DNA of 59,576 nucleotides from Conus ventricosus (Eukaryota > Mollusca > Gastropoda > Neogastropoda > Conidae): positions 51,897,757-51,957,332 of the forward strand of contig CM031618.1 of assembly GCA_018398815.1 (NCBI GenBank). Direction: 5' to 3'. Positions 11,446 through 22,256 of the stretch are shown one piece after another. The translations under genes were made by a program, and so were the position numbers. The notes under the pieces were generated by a model. It was not told where the DNA came from and made no database searches. It saw nothing but the letters and a program-made list of their open reading frames with translations. Position 1 is the first letter of the stretch. Each line of letters starts with the position of its first letter.

Positions 11446-12410
11446 TCCTTAAAGGGTTACAGCAAGTTCAGCCGATAGAACGTAAACCACTGCAGTGTGG
11501 CAAGCAGTCAAACAACCAGGGGAAGGTGGCAGCTCGCTCCTTTGAAGGAATGCTGAGATGAATGTCACGCAATGGGCCACAGACAACCTTTCCAGCCATG
11601 TGGTGACTACGGTCTAGCTGTTCGGCCGGGGGACGGCTCCTGGAGGGTGGGGCGAATTGACGAAGGCCGCTTGCTACTGCCGCGACTACCGTGGCCTGGA
11701 ATACCGTGCTGTTTTTGTGGGAGCAGCCATGGGGCACTCCTTACGGGTGGCCTGAAAAAAATGCCCCTCCTCTGCCGCAGTCAGCGAGTGCCCGCCAATG
11801 TTAGGGACACTTCAGCGCTCCAGCGACTTTCGCGTCCTGCTTCCGCTCCCTTAACCTTGAGGACGGCCTCACGCGCACCGACCAATCGCCACCCGAGCAT
11901 GAAGATTGGCCCGCCGGGGTCCCTGAAGAAGCCTGAATGTTTGGGGGACAAGCAGCAACATACACCGACAGCCTACCGTCCGTCGACCCAGATCCTGAAA
12001 CTGAAACCAACTTTCAAGACCAACACCACCAGACTGAAACCAACTTTCAAGAAGAAAATGAACCAAAATGACAGGTTTCAAGAGAACCCCGAGCTCTCGA
12101 AGACAAATCACGACCCTCACTGAAACTTAACCCACCACTCTGCCAGCGACAACATTTGCCACAAATAGGCAGACCTTTGTCTGCAGAAACCTTTTCCTTA
12201 AGCCATCGGGCCAATAGACGTTAATTCTCACCATCCAAAGGCAAAACAAGGACGTAAATCTCACCCTTAACGAGGCAAGTTCAGGTTTCGAATTACGCTG
12301 TTTGATCAAGAATTTATAAGTTTTATCTATTATAGGATTGTTTCCATCATAGAAACTGTAAACTTGCGAAAGACACAAAGTAAGAAGCATATATTCTGTG
12401 CCTTTTTCAC
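11446..12410. other. Segment interrupting repeat X, containing a 183-residue open frame
   Basis: The segment is absent from the related locus at 51.17-51.39 kb. Its base composition is more balanced than its surroundings. The frame at 11572-12123 (+) encodes 183 residues with no domain I can name. Near its C-terminus a short duplicated peptide LKPTF occurs twice, from a tandem ctgaaaccaactttcaaga motif at 12000-12055. It could be part of an unrecognised mobile element; I do not call it a gene. Confidence 0.35.
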
Positions 12411-13584
12411 CCTCTTCTCTGGCTCTGAAATGTTATCAGGTACAATAACCTACCCCCACTGCAAATATGAAAGTTTTACTCCCCAAATATTCGAGTCCAA
12501 GACATCAACAAAAGCATTGAATTAATATTATATATTATATATATATATTATATATATATATATATCTATGTGTGTGTGTTGCGCGCGCTAGGAAAGAAGT
12601 GATGTGCACGGCTTTCTCTTTCTGATACATAACTATATACACACACATATATGAAATAATAATGATCCAAAGTGATTAACTACATAATGTTCCACGCTGC
12701 CGGAAACATAATTACTGTGTGGACCTTCAAAATTGCACCGGAAACTTATATTGTAACAATTGCACCTAGAGATCATTATTATGTACAAGAATCAGATATT
12801 CACTTTTCCACGCTCATAATTACCATAAAACCAGAATAACAATGTACATGTATTTCTTAAGATTGAATGATTAACATTAAGCTAGAGATGGCCTTCATTA
12901 TTTTTCGCATTCGTTACACTTTGTCCTTAAACCCTCAATACACCCCAGCCCCCTAAGCCTAGCCCAGCCCCCTCCCCGGGGGGTTATCTGTGAAATAAAG
13001 CACGTGGCCACTCACAATATACCTCGGGAGCTTTTCCTTACTTTTTGTTTTGTTTTTTATTATTCCCAAGGCTCAATATAACCATCCCGACCACAAAGAG
13101 TTATACAACTATCATTCTTGAGAACTCCTGCTAGGGTAATGTGTCCAAAAATGGCTTCTTCCAAGGCTGATCGCACATGATTATCCATCCTACCACCTGG
13201 CAGTGCAGCCAATCCAGACATGAAAGGTCACAAACATAATATTTCGCAGTGTTGTTTAAAAACATCTTATCGACAAGTAACTTTTTTTTTTATTTTGGCT
13301 GTACCCACCACTCTCTGCGCCACCTCCGACAAATGCATAACCCCACGCCGCTCCATTCCGCACCCACCCGTCCACAGCCACAGCCGGTCGGCCCCCTCGC
13401 CAGGCACCGCAATCCACAGAAGCAGGTCTATGTCTAGTCGTGTCAAGAGGCAAAACCCACACGGAGGAGACACTGCACCTGCTGCCCGATCACGAACTTC
13501 GTGTGTTCATGGCCCTGTTTCTACTAACAATACGCCAGGACAAACAAAAAAAACCACCTACTAAAGCCCCCTACTGACGACAAT
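12411..13584. other. AT-rich sequence; end of repeat X, then nothing recognised
   Basis: 12411-12540 is the right part of repeat X and 12530-12570 is a (TA)n tract. The remainder (12600-13584) holds only short frames, with a CCCCAGCC-rich patch near 12940-12980. Confidence 0.4.
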
Positions 13585-13665
13585 AAATTGCTTAGTGAGT
13601 CGCGGAGCCGGCGTGAGTGAGCTCCTCCCTCCGGAGGCGCCACCACGCGTCCGTCCAACGACAGC
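13585..13665 (+). repeat. Dispersed repeat fragment, partner of 7179-7260
   Basis: It shares ggagccgg, gagctc and cgtccgtcc blocks, in the same order and spacing, with the copy at 7179. Confidence 0.5.
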
Positions 13666-13931
13666 CCCCAAGAACTCGGCCGATACTGTGACCCTCGACG
13701 GCACACAACCCAAAGTCAACAGACGTGGAGAGGACAATCGAAATTGAGTTCACCATGAGAGCAGGCAAGAAGTGGCCACAGAATTTGGAGACAATTTTTT
13801 TTTTATTCAGATCGATGAGAATGAGGATGATTACGATGATGCTACGGATTTCTTTCTCTGAGACACAACAGGGCTTTACTCTACCTTCCTTTCATAATAA
13901 ATTCCTCGCGACAACCAGGCCCCAGAGAACA

Positions 13932-14828
13932 TGTCAAGAGAGGACGCGTGAAACCTCAACCTCAACAAAAGGCATTAGAACCTTGGGAGACAAAATGGAC
14001 ATCAAGGTACGTGGTATACAAATAGTAATTGAACCAATTAAAACCAGGTACCTTACCCATCCTCTCACGCCAAGTGGTCAGATGAGAACAAACCAGAGAG
14101 AGAGAGAAGAGAAGGGCAGAGGAGAGAGAGAGAGAGAGAGGAGTGAGCAGGACAGAAAGGGTCAGAGAGAAACGTGGTCTGGAAGATAGAAAGACAGCAA
14201 GTCGTTAGAGTTAAAGACCAGCTGGAAGAGAAGGAAACTAAGTTTGAAGCCCAGAGGTGGGAGAAGACAGAAGAAACTGATTTGAATCTCCAGAGGTGGG
14301 TAAGAAGACGAAGAAAGAAAGTACGACTCGAGATCCCAAGGACGAAACTCACGAAGACCCAGTCCCTGAACCTGGAGCCAGTCATCCAAGGGCATCACCA
14401 TCAAGCAGTGCTTGTAAGAAGACGTGAAGAAACTTTTTTTCAAGAACTGTGGTGTGTGTGAAAGCGTGGTTGTGTGTGTTGAAAACCTGGCCAGGTAAGA
14501 AGACATTTTAATAATAATAACCCCGGGATTAGAAGTATTGATCTTTATGTTTTTGATATTTCATTTGTGTGTGATTGATGTTCTCCATGATTAATTATAA
14601 GTAGCAAAGAAGATTGTATATCTGTTCACCTTCCGTGTTAGAAAGAATGAAAATCGAATGCGTGACATCCCCCCATACCCCAGAGAGAGGTAGAATGTAT
14701 GTGTGCGCATGAGTGTCATCTGCGTGTATAGTGCAAAGATAACCTTGGTGTGTTAAGCCTGACTAATAATACATCAACTTTATGCACTTAAGCAATACCA
14801 GTCCATCGATTTCCCCCGTACCTTGACA
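13932..14828 (+). repeat. 5' LTR
   Basis: The LTR starts with TGTCAAG and ends with CTTGACA, a perfect 7-base terminal inverted repeat of the TG...CA type. It aligns with 20734-21608 throughout, for example in the (ga)-rich patch near 14095-14150 and in aaaacctggccaggtaagaag near 14478. A primer-binding site follows three bases later. A degenerate (AG)n patch in it gives an Arg/Glu-rich frame without meaning. Confidence 0.88.
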
Positions 14829-14831
14829 AAG

Positions 14832-14849
14832 TGGCGGAGCCTGCCAGGA
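14832..14849 (+). other. Primer-binding site
   Basis: tggcggagcctgccagga begins with TGG, as expected for pairing with the 3' CCA of a priming tRNA. It lies three bases after the 5' LTR. I cannot name the tRNA. Confidence 0.7.
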
Positions 14850-15196
14850 TTGCATGGCCCAAATTATTTTCACAGCCCAGCAGGAGGGAAACAAAGTGAG
14901 TACAGTAGAGGTAGTACAGGCGAGAAGCGATACCCACTAAAGGCAATTTTAAATTAGCTCTTCTAATTATTTCCTTTAGTTCTTTAGTGTTGAGTGTTAC
15001 TTGGTGTAGGGTGATTATTAATCAGTAGTGCGTTCAGAGAAACGAAGAAACGAGTTCAGTCTAAAACTCTCCAGAAGCTTGTGGTTTAAGATTAAGGCTC
15101 CTTTGTGTTAGGAACACTAACCACTGTTAGTGGTACTCGTAACTTTAGTAAACGTTTACTGAACTTTTTCCGGGTATATAAGCGTAACTGTTTTTA

Positions 15197-16560
15197 GTGG
15201 TGCTAAAAATATCAGAAAAGAAATGGGCTGAGGGACAGTTTAAACCCCCCCATAGAGAAACTAGTAAATTTGGGCAAGAAATGGGATATACAGAGATGAA
15301 CTGCGTAGATTTCTTGAAACTCAGCAGAAGACTGAGAGAGATAAAGGCTAAAGAAGGAAAGTTTGAAAAGGAAACACAGCTCGACGCAGTCAAAAGGAAA
15401 CTCAGATGCCTGAGGCAGAGAGACCTTTAACTTGATAACGGCAGCGTCAAGCTAAAGCAAATGCAGCAGTAGACGCCAGAAGTGCAGCTGCCAAGAGCAA
15501 AAGCAAGATGCAGAGAGTGCAGTCTGCCAGAGCTTAAAGCAGATGCAGAAGTAGGGCGAGAGCAAAGCAGAATCGAGATATAGCCAAACAAATTGAGTTG
15601 GAAGAATAAAGTCTTGAAAATCGCAGTGAAATAGACACCAGTTCTGAGTCAGTAGGCCGCAGACAAAGTTCGGCACCTAAGAGACTTAAACTCCCACTGT
15701 TCTGAGAGAAGAAACTGATTCATTCGAACGCCTATATCAAGCTCGGTTTGAAATCGGTGCCGACAACGAGGCTGCCCAAGATGACTGCAATAAACCTGTT
15801 GCCTGTTGACGACAAGTCGAGCGTTACACACAGTTTCCTCCACCTTACCCAAAGGTGATCAAGAGAGATTTTTTGAACAAGGTGAAACAAGCAGTACTAA
15901 AGCTATGATTTTGAACTGAAGAAGTTTTAGTCTTAAGTTTTCGCGCGAGGCGAGAATCGAACAAGGGTGAACATAACACACAGTTCGGGGAGTTAGCCTG
16001 GACCACAATTTTCAACAAATGGGTAAAGAACTTAAGTGGAGAAACACAGTGATTTTGAAGGCCTCTCCAGACACTGGTTGAGAAAGGAACAGAACCTTAA
16101 TGGTTGTGGGACGAGCCTTTACCATCCACATTAAGGAAAAAAAGGTTCAACCCCAATAGCTGAGTACTTCAGAGAACGGCATAGACTTTTACCGTAAGCA
16201 AGCGTGACTTGCCACGCAAAGGGGAAAAAACCCTAAACAAAACCTAAAGATAGCAGGACTTGGACATTCCACACACAACGGGCAGATTTTCCGCCCGTAG
16301 GGCTCCATGCCGTCACACGTTGAGCACCAACACGAATGAGCGCCGACGGCCACCCGGCAAGATCGTAGGACACAAGCTAACTTGTACTTGTTTCATGTGT
16401 GGCAAGACCCGCCACTGTCAAGAGACTGCCGATCAAAGACCCAGAAAGCCGCTGCACTGCGCATCTTACCGAAAGAAAGACAGGGCAAAGTACGGAAAAG
16501 AAAGAGGTGTTATTACTTCAGGAATGTGTCGCGTAACCGCCCCTAGTTCTGTCATAACAT
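15197..16560 (+). pseudogene. gag: gag remnant (capsid and zinc knuckle)
   Basis: The N-terminal part (15197-15430, 77 codons open) resembles the charged helical region of gypsy gag proteins, with a GYTEMNCVDFLKL stretch followed by Lys/Glu/Arg-rich helices. A capsid-like stretch follows at about 15690-15900, readable only by changing frame several times. Near 16384-16434 a zinc knuckle begins CFMCGKTRH, giving C-x2-C-x4-H, but the final Cys is displaced, probably by an indel. In an active copy this would form the particle that packages the RNA. It sits between the primer-binding site and the protease, and its overall length of about 450 codons is usual for the family. Confidence 0.75.
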
Positions 16561-16959
16561 GATAGACAGCGGGAGTGGTAGGGGAGTGACGTCCAGCGGA
16601 TCAGAGATTCCTGATCACGGTTAATTATCAAGAACTTTGGTGAAGCAAGAAGAGTTCAGCAAGGTGAAACAACGAAAGTGTATGGGCGATCGACGGGACA
16701 GCAGATGAATTCAAAATTGCTCAGCTTATTTTAATTATAGACCACAAAAACAACGATCCATTTTTTTTTTTTTGCGGGCTTTGTAAGGGCTCTGCGGTCC
16801 CAAAACCCTTGACGACTGGTCATAGGAAATATCCCGGGTGCACGAGAGTAACAAAAACAAAAAAAAAACAAAAACCCAAATACCCCATTTCTCTCGGTCT
16901 CGCCAATCGCCAGTGGGAGAGAAAGAGGGGGCCCGTGGTAGAGCTGAACAGCTTGCTCG

Positions 16960-17290
16960 TTATCGAAGCTGAATTACCATACAACAAGGGGTGATTGGGA
17001 GGAAAAGTAATTGAATTTATGAGAGGATAGAGCGGTTGCACCATGCAGTAGTCAAGAGTCCCTGTGAAGGAAAAGAACAGACAGGGGAAAAACCCGAATC
17101 TGTGCTATGATTGATGGGACAGAGCGGGAATTCCCGGTGGCATGAAGTTTTGGTCAAAACGGCCTTTCTACATGGCCGCCTTGAGGCAATAGTAATTGCC
17201 CAAACCCACTGTGTGAGATAATCATCGAAAACGTCAAAGGATCATCCCGGCGGCCTGATGAGCCCAGACCCTGCATTCTCCAATAGCAGA
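16960..17290 (+). pseudogene. Aspartic protease remnant
   Basis: A DSG-like active-site stretch lies at 17026-17043, where Asp and Ser-Gly-Cys are split by a one-base shift. Downstream come MIDGTE and an EIIIENVKGS stretch, the position of the second conserved protease strand (usually ILG or similar followed by N-K/V-G). The domain directly precedes the integrase zinc-binding region, with only about 250 bases between them and no room for a reverse transcriptase. The reading is broken in at least three places. The protease would process Gag-Pol in an active copy. Confidence 0.65.
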
Positions 17291-17449
17291 GCGGCAGTTC
17301 TGACAAGAAAATCAAGCTAAAGAGGAATCGAGAGGAATAAAGCCGCTTCGAAACGGGACGCCACCCACCGAAACCAAAGGAATTAATGCTCACCCCACTA
17401 CCCCCCGCTCGGAGATCAAAGAGGCGCAGGGAAACGATCCCACACTAAG

Positions 17450-18770
17450 AAAATGTAACGAGGTACAAATTTGAAGGCGCAGGATCCAAAGAGAAGAACG
17501 GTCGCATACAAGTCAAGAAATGCCACTGGTACATGGTCTTCACCACTCCAAGACAGCGAAGGTGACGTCCAACAACTGTTAGTGCCAACCCGGTACAGCG
17601 AATATAAGGTAATGTCTCTGGACATGAAGCAAAGATGTCGCGGCCACCCTGGGCAAAGCAAAAGACGCTGAACAGAATCATATCCAACTCTACTGGCCTG
17701 GCATTCATGCAGACATCAAGCGTTTTTGTGCAATCCTGTGACACATGCCCAGAAACGGCCCAAAGGAAGAACAAAGAAAGCCCCTTTATGCACAGTCCCG
17801 TCTGATCGACCCCCATTCAGGCGGGTAGCTGGGACCTCGGAATCGTGGGACCAATCTCCCCTGCCTCGAAGTCGGGAACACCGCTTATAATCCTACGCGG
17901 TTGACTACGCAACCAGATTACCCAAACCATGGCTCAGAAGGGCGTAGAGACAGAGAGAAACGTCGCGCCGAGGCTCCTAGTGGAATCTTTTGTGGGAGGG
18001 TCCCCCCCCAAATACTGAGCGATAGGGGACACAGTTACCCCAGACCTATCGGTGCAGTCAGCAGGTTGTTGGGAGTTAAACACACTCCACCCCAACGCCA
18101 CGCCTATCACCCACAGTGTAACGGCCTAGTGGAGATGTTCAATGCAACACTGAAGAACCAGCTAAAGAAGATGTGTGAGGCGAGACCAACAAGACTGGGA
18201 TCGTTATCGTTCCTGCAGTTTCTTTCTTTCGGTTAACCGATCGAGAGGCTTTCCCCAGGACAAGCCTCGTTTCTCCCCTTTTAGTTTGCTATTAATAAAA
18301 AAATAACGGACGAAGCCAATCAAGCCAAGATGTCCATTTCTGAAGAATTGTGGCCTACGATGAAGATGGAGAGGAGGTGAAAACCACCTAACCAGTACGT
18401 GTTAGACCTCTAAGGAACCGTCTAGAAAACTACATGTTTGCTTTGCACAGGAAAACCTCAGGCAGTCAAAAGCCAAAATCTATCTTAGTCACACTTCAAC
18501 AGGAAGACAAAAATGAGAACTGCAGGTGGCGAATGTGTTGCCTGTTTAGTGCCAAACAGCCCCACGAACAATCTCCTCATGCACTGGAGAGGGACCATAA
18601 TACAGGTGCGGGAGAGAAAGGGCCACTACGAACTACAGATTTGGACGTGAAAGGCAAACAAAGCCTGTTTCATCACAATCAACATGCTGAGATGTACATC
18701 GAAGAGATGTCAATACAGAGCTCAAAGAGCAATGGGGCATCAGTCATCGACATCGGGAGCAGACGCTGAA
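17450..18770 (+). pseudogene. Integrase remnant (HHCC plus D,D,E core and C-terminal domain)
   Basis: The zinc-binding domain is seen as a histidine region near 17600-17650, the YWPGIHADIKRF stretch (about 17690-17730) and SCDTC at 17737-17751. The catalytic core follows: the first Asp near 17832 (in WDLG...GPIS), the second in ILSDRG at 18021, and the Glu in NGLVEMFN at 18132, about 36 residues on, as expected for a D,D35E enzyme. The C-terminal part shows a MHWRGPY stretch near 18580, typical of gypsy integrases. The longest clean piece is 17901-18236. Its position upstream of the reverse transcriptase is the unusual feature of this element. Confidence 0.85.
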
Positions 18771-18964
18771 GTGGGAAGGAGAAATCATGATCTGGGACGT
18801 GAAAAGGGAGATAACCTTTCTGGACGTTAAATGATATTCCATGGGCTGACAAAGACCAGACAAAGATAAGACGGCTATGGCGAAGAGTTTCAAGAACATT
18901 CTGACCAAGAAAGGTGACCGGGTCAAACAATCTGGCTCGATTGCCACATTATACGTGGACGGAC

Positions 18965-19920
18965 AAACGACTCCTGTTCATGTTTAAGCCTTAAAGCGCC
19001 TTCGCGCCAGTCGCCATATATGGCCAAACCAAAGACATAATCAGGGAGAGTTTAATAAAATGCTTGATAAGGGGATCATAGAACGTCCCAACAGCCCCAT
19101 ACGTGCCCCATGGTCATTAGACAGAAAAAAACAGGGGATCATCGTTCTCATAGACGTCCAGAAGCTCATGACCATAACCAAAACCGGAGCGGAAGTCATG
19201 CCAAAACATTGAAGGACTTTAGCAGAACTGTTCAACATAGGCAAAGGAATATACTCCAACAAAGATCGATCTGGAGTAAAGGCTAACTGGCAGATCCCAC
19301 TCACGGACGAAATCAAAAAGAACTGACTGGCGTTCTGCACCCCATCCAGGACTGTATCAGTTCAAAGTAATGCCGATTTGGGCTGGGTCAACGCTCCATC
19401 CCCGTCTTCACAAGAAGGAAGAGGAAGCTGCTCAATCGGACATGAGGGATCGCAACTTCCATGGACGACATCCTCATTCATCAAGACATGGGGAGCACAC
19501 AACCGCCAACCGTGAAGCCGGAGTTCAGAAGACGTAGGCAAGCAAGTCTTACAGCCCTCCCTGTTAAATATGCCAAATAGGCAACCAGACCACCTTGATT
19601 TTCTCACTCTCGGGTTTGGTGGTCTTCGAGGACTACCAAGCGACCTAGCCAGAAAAGTAAGAAAAAGGATGCTTGTACTAACCCCAAGACCCCCGACAAA
19701 AAAGAAGTGCGGAGCCTCTTGCCTTGATAGGGCTTCTACCGGAGTTCGTTCCGTAACTTTGTGCCCGCCATCACTTCTAGCCCACGAGCGATATGGTGAA
19801 ATGGGACAAACAACCAAATGGATTAGAGTGACTGTGCAGCTGAGAGGGGCCACTGAAGTCTGTCCCCCCCCCCCCCCACCCAACAGAAGCACAAGAGCAA
19901 GGTTCATATCCCAATCCTGA
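18965..19920 (+). pseudogene. Reverse transcriptase remnant
   Basis: Recognisable in order are an N-terminal DKGIIERPNSPI stretch (about 19060-19100), the first catalytic block LIDVQKLM (19147-19170), WQIPL (about 19289), and the catalytic MDDILIH (19461-19481, the [Y/F]-x-D-D box). A TKKK-like connection-region stretch follows near 19690-19720. Frames change several times, so no long ORF exists on the + strand; the 212-residue minus-strand frame at 19362-20000 is a shadow. The domain lies downstream of integrase, the reverse of standard gypsy order. Confidence 0.85.
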
Positions 19921-20310
19921 AACTTCCACGACCACTCCCAGACCATTCGTCCCTCAGAACAGACCCTCATGCGTGGTTTGGGAGGGCGTGTTGCTGGCAA
20001 GGAGCAAGATTGAAAACAGTTTCTCCGTGTGCTATGCTAGTCGCAAAACCCAAAAAGGGGAATCACATAATGCCAAACACCGTGGAAAAGGAATTCGGCT
20101 GTTTGTGTGGGGAATCCAGAATATTCCAGAAGTTCTTTACGAAAGAATGCATATTGGAGAACGGGACCACCCATCCGCCCTGGAGGTTCCTGCAAAAGCT
20201 CACTGAAGAATAGCCGAGTGTTGAGATGGCAAATGACCAACTACACCCAATAACCCTACCGGCTTCCACATCAAATACATGACCTGACGGAGAGCATGTA
20301 AGGGCAGACT
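19921..20310 (+). pseudogene. RNase H remnant
   Basis: Conserved gypsy RNase H text is visible in two overlapping frames. SVCYASRKT and LFVWGIQN (19973-20206) and then ERDHPSALEVPAKAH correspond to the region with the last catalytic Asp. The frame changes at about 20100 and 20160. It directly follows the reverse transcriptase and closes the coding part of the element. Confidence 0.8.
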
Positions 20311-20720
20311 AATTTTCATTCAACCCGGGGCACTGTAAAAATGTATATGTGTGCGTGTGTCTTTTGTGTCCTTTTTGCAGTTCGGCTATGCGTGAGACGT
20401 GGAGCGGCAGGTTTGCGGTCCACGTGTATGAAGAAAGGGAGAGAATTACCGTAGAAACATAATGGATGTATGGCCACAAACAACGAACACGACACCTTTG
20501 AGCTGGTGGAATTTCGATCTATGTTGATTTGCTTGGAAATTGTTTATGTATTGATTTTTCTTCATATAATCTTTGTTGCAAGAACACAATCTTGGCTGCG
20601 TCTCTGTGTAAGTAGGCTTATGAGAAGGCCGATATTTTACACCGGTTTAAATGGGAAAATATGATTTTCAATTCATCTCCTTGAATGTTTAAGTTTTAGC
20701 CAATGCCGGGCTTGTCTTTT
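20311..20720 (+). other. Retrotransposon 3' untranslated region
   Basis: About 410 bases lie between RNase H and the polypurine tract. A 64-codon frame (20470-20664) has a hydrophobic stretch (MLICLEIVYVLIFLHIIFVA) but no envelope signature, so I do not call an env gene. Confidence 0.5.
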
Positions 20721-20733
20721 CGAGGGGGAATAT
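20721..20733 (+). other. Polypurine tract
   Basis: cgagggggaatat lies immediately upstream of the 3' LTR start TGTCAAG, the expected place for plus-strand priming. Confidence 0.7.
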
Positions 20734-21608
20734 TGTCAAGGAGCGTGAAACCTCACAAAAGAAATTAGACCTTGGAGCCAAAGGACATTGTACGTGATAT
20801 ACCAAAAAGGTAATTGACCATTAACCCAGGGTACCTTTACCCACCGCACACGGCCGAAGTGAGGTCAGATGTGAACAACACCAGGAAGAAGGAGAGAAAG
20901 GCTAGAGGAGAGAGGAGAAGATAGAGGAGGTGAACAGGACAAGAGAAAGGTTCGAGAGAAACGTGGTCTGGGAGAATAGAAGAGAACAGCAAGGTCTTAG
21001 AGTTTAAGACAAGCTGGAAGAGAAGAAACGAAGTTGACCCCCCAGAGGTGGGGAAGAAAGAGAAACTATATTGAAGAACCCAGAGGTGGTGAAGAAGAGC
21101 GAAGAAGAAGAGTTCGACGTCGAGATCCCCAGAAGACGACCACGAAGACCCAGTAGTCCTGAAGCCTGAGCCAGTCAACCAAGTCATCACCATCAAGCAG
21201 AGCTAAGAAGAGAAGACGTGGAAGAGAAACTTTTTTTTCAAGAACTGTGAGAGGTGTGAAAGCGTGGTGTGTGTTTGAAAACCTGGCCAGGTAAGAAGTC
21301 ATTTTATTATAACTCCGATTTTAGGAAGTATTGATCTTATGTTTAGATCATTTCATTGTGTGTGATGATTGTTCATGATTAATTATAAGTAGCATAGAAA
21401 TTGTAATTCTTGTACTCAGTCGTGTTAGGAAAGAATCGAATGCGTGACTTCCCATTTACCCAAGAAGGTGAATGTTTGGTGTGCGAGAGTGTGCATATGA
21501 TGCGTGTAATGAGTGCAAAGATAAACCAAAGTGTGGTTAACCTGATCTAATAATACAACAACTTAGTGCACTTAAGGCAATACCATCACTATTTCCCCGT
21601 CCTGGACC
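20734..21608 (+). repeat. 3' LTR
   Basis: It aligns end to end with 13932-14828, starting TGTCAAGGAGCGTG and ending near cctggacca, where the 5' copy has ccttgaca. The two LTRs differ by many small indels and substitutions, which suggests an old insertion, poor base quality, or both. Confidence 0.85.
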
Positions 21609-21869
21609 ATACAGGCACCGGCATGTTTGGTCAGGACATTTGAGCACCACTCATCAGAAACCATACCCTTAATGGATGAAAAAAAACTCGACTGTGTTGT
21701 CCCCATCTTCCCAACAGAGAGTCCGCAGCAAACTCAAAACTCAACCAACTCTGAGGAGCCGTCGGGCAGAAAAAACCCACAATGACTTCAGATGGATTCG
21801 AACCCACGACCTCCACAGCCGGGAGTCCGCGACGTTAACTACCACTCCTTCGCCACGCGGCTAGAGACA
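21609..21869 (-). mobile_element. tRNA-derived SINE, minus strand
   Basis: Read on the minus strand from 21869, the head has a class II (Leu/Ser-like) tRNA layout. An A-box region lies at 21835-21856 (gtggcgaaggagtggt), a cggactccc arm follows, and the B-box gggttcgaatcc is at about 21794-21806. The body extends toward 21609. RNA polymerase III promoters of this type drive SINE transcription. The 3' end is not defined. Confidence 0.6.
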
Positions 21870-22256
21870 TGTAACTTAGAGTGGAAGAAAAATAATGGGT
21901 TGTTTTTTTTTAATTTCATTTGCGTCTTCATAAAAGTATTTGGTCACGAGCGACCACGTGGGTCATGGTAGTAATTCTCACACTGCCCCAGGGCCTTTGT
22001 ATTTACATGGGTCGTGGTGACCCAAGACCCTGGTGGTCATAGAATAGTAATGAATGCATCACTGAAAACTACTAAGAATTTTTCCGACGTCCACATTTGA
22101 ACTTATAAATGTTAGATCTAATGATCAACATCCTCACCATATGCAACATTGACATGCCTGGGCCGGTGTTACCTGTATGATCTTAACTACCTCTTTTTGG
22201 TTTTTTTTTCGTTTTGGACTTTTCATCTTCAATTTTTTTCTCTCACTTTCATCTTT
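21870..22256. other. Unique sequence, nothing recognised
   Basis: The stretch includes near-repeats ggtcatggtagt and gggtcgtggtgacc and a T-rich end. No gene is seen. Confidence 0.4.

Larger units (their letters stand above)
13932..21608 (+). mobile_element. LTR retrotransposon, Ty3/gypsy superfamily, Gmr1-type gene order (decayed)
   Basis: Two direct repeats of about 0.9 kb (13932-14828 and 20734-21608) bracket a 5.9 kb interior that holds, in order, a primer-binding site, gag, protease, integrase, reverse transcriptase, RNase H and a polypurine tract. The coding parts carry many frameshifts and stops, so the copy is inactive as written, although some breaks could be sequencing indels. The order PR-INT-RT-RH is that of Ty1/copia, yet the protein motifs are gypsy-like. 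That combination is the hallmark of the Gmr1 group of Ty3/gypsy elements. No env-like gene is seen. Target-site duplications are not clear. Confidence 0.88.

Noticed and set aside
11572..12123. Host gene exon
   Set aside because: No recognisable domain, no clear splice structure, and the segment appears to interrupt a dispersed repeat.
17445..17816. 123-residue minus-strand open frame
   Set aside because: Antisense shadow of the integrase zinc-binding region.
19362..20000. 212-residue minus-strand open frame
   Set aside because: It lies antisense to the reverse transcriptase remnant; the + strand motifs in order explain the sequence.
20470..20664. Short hydrophobic frame upstream of the 3' LTR as an env gene
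   Set aside because: Only 64 codons with one hydrophobic stretch; no cleavage site or envelope motif, so no support for an env gene.
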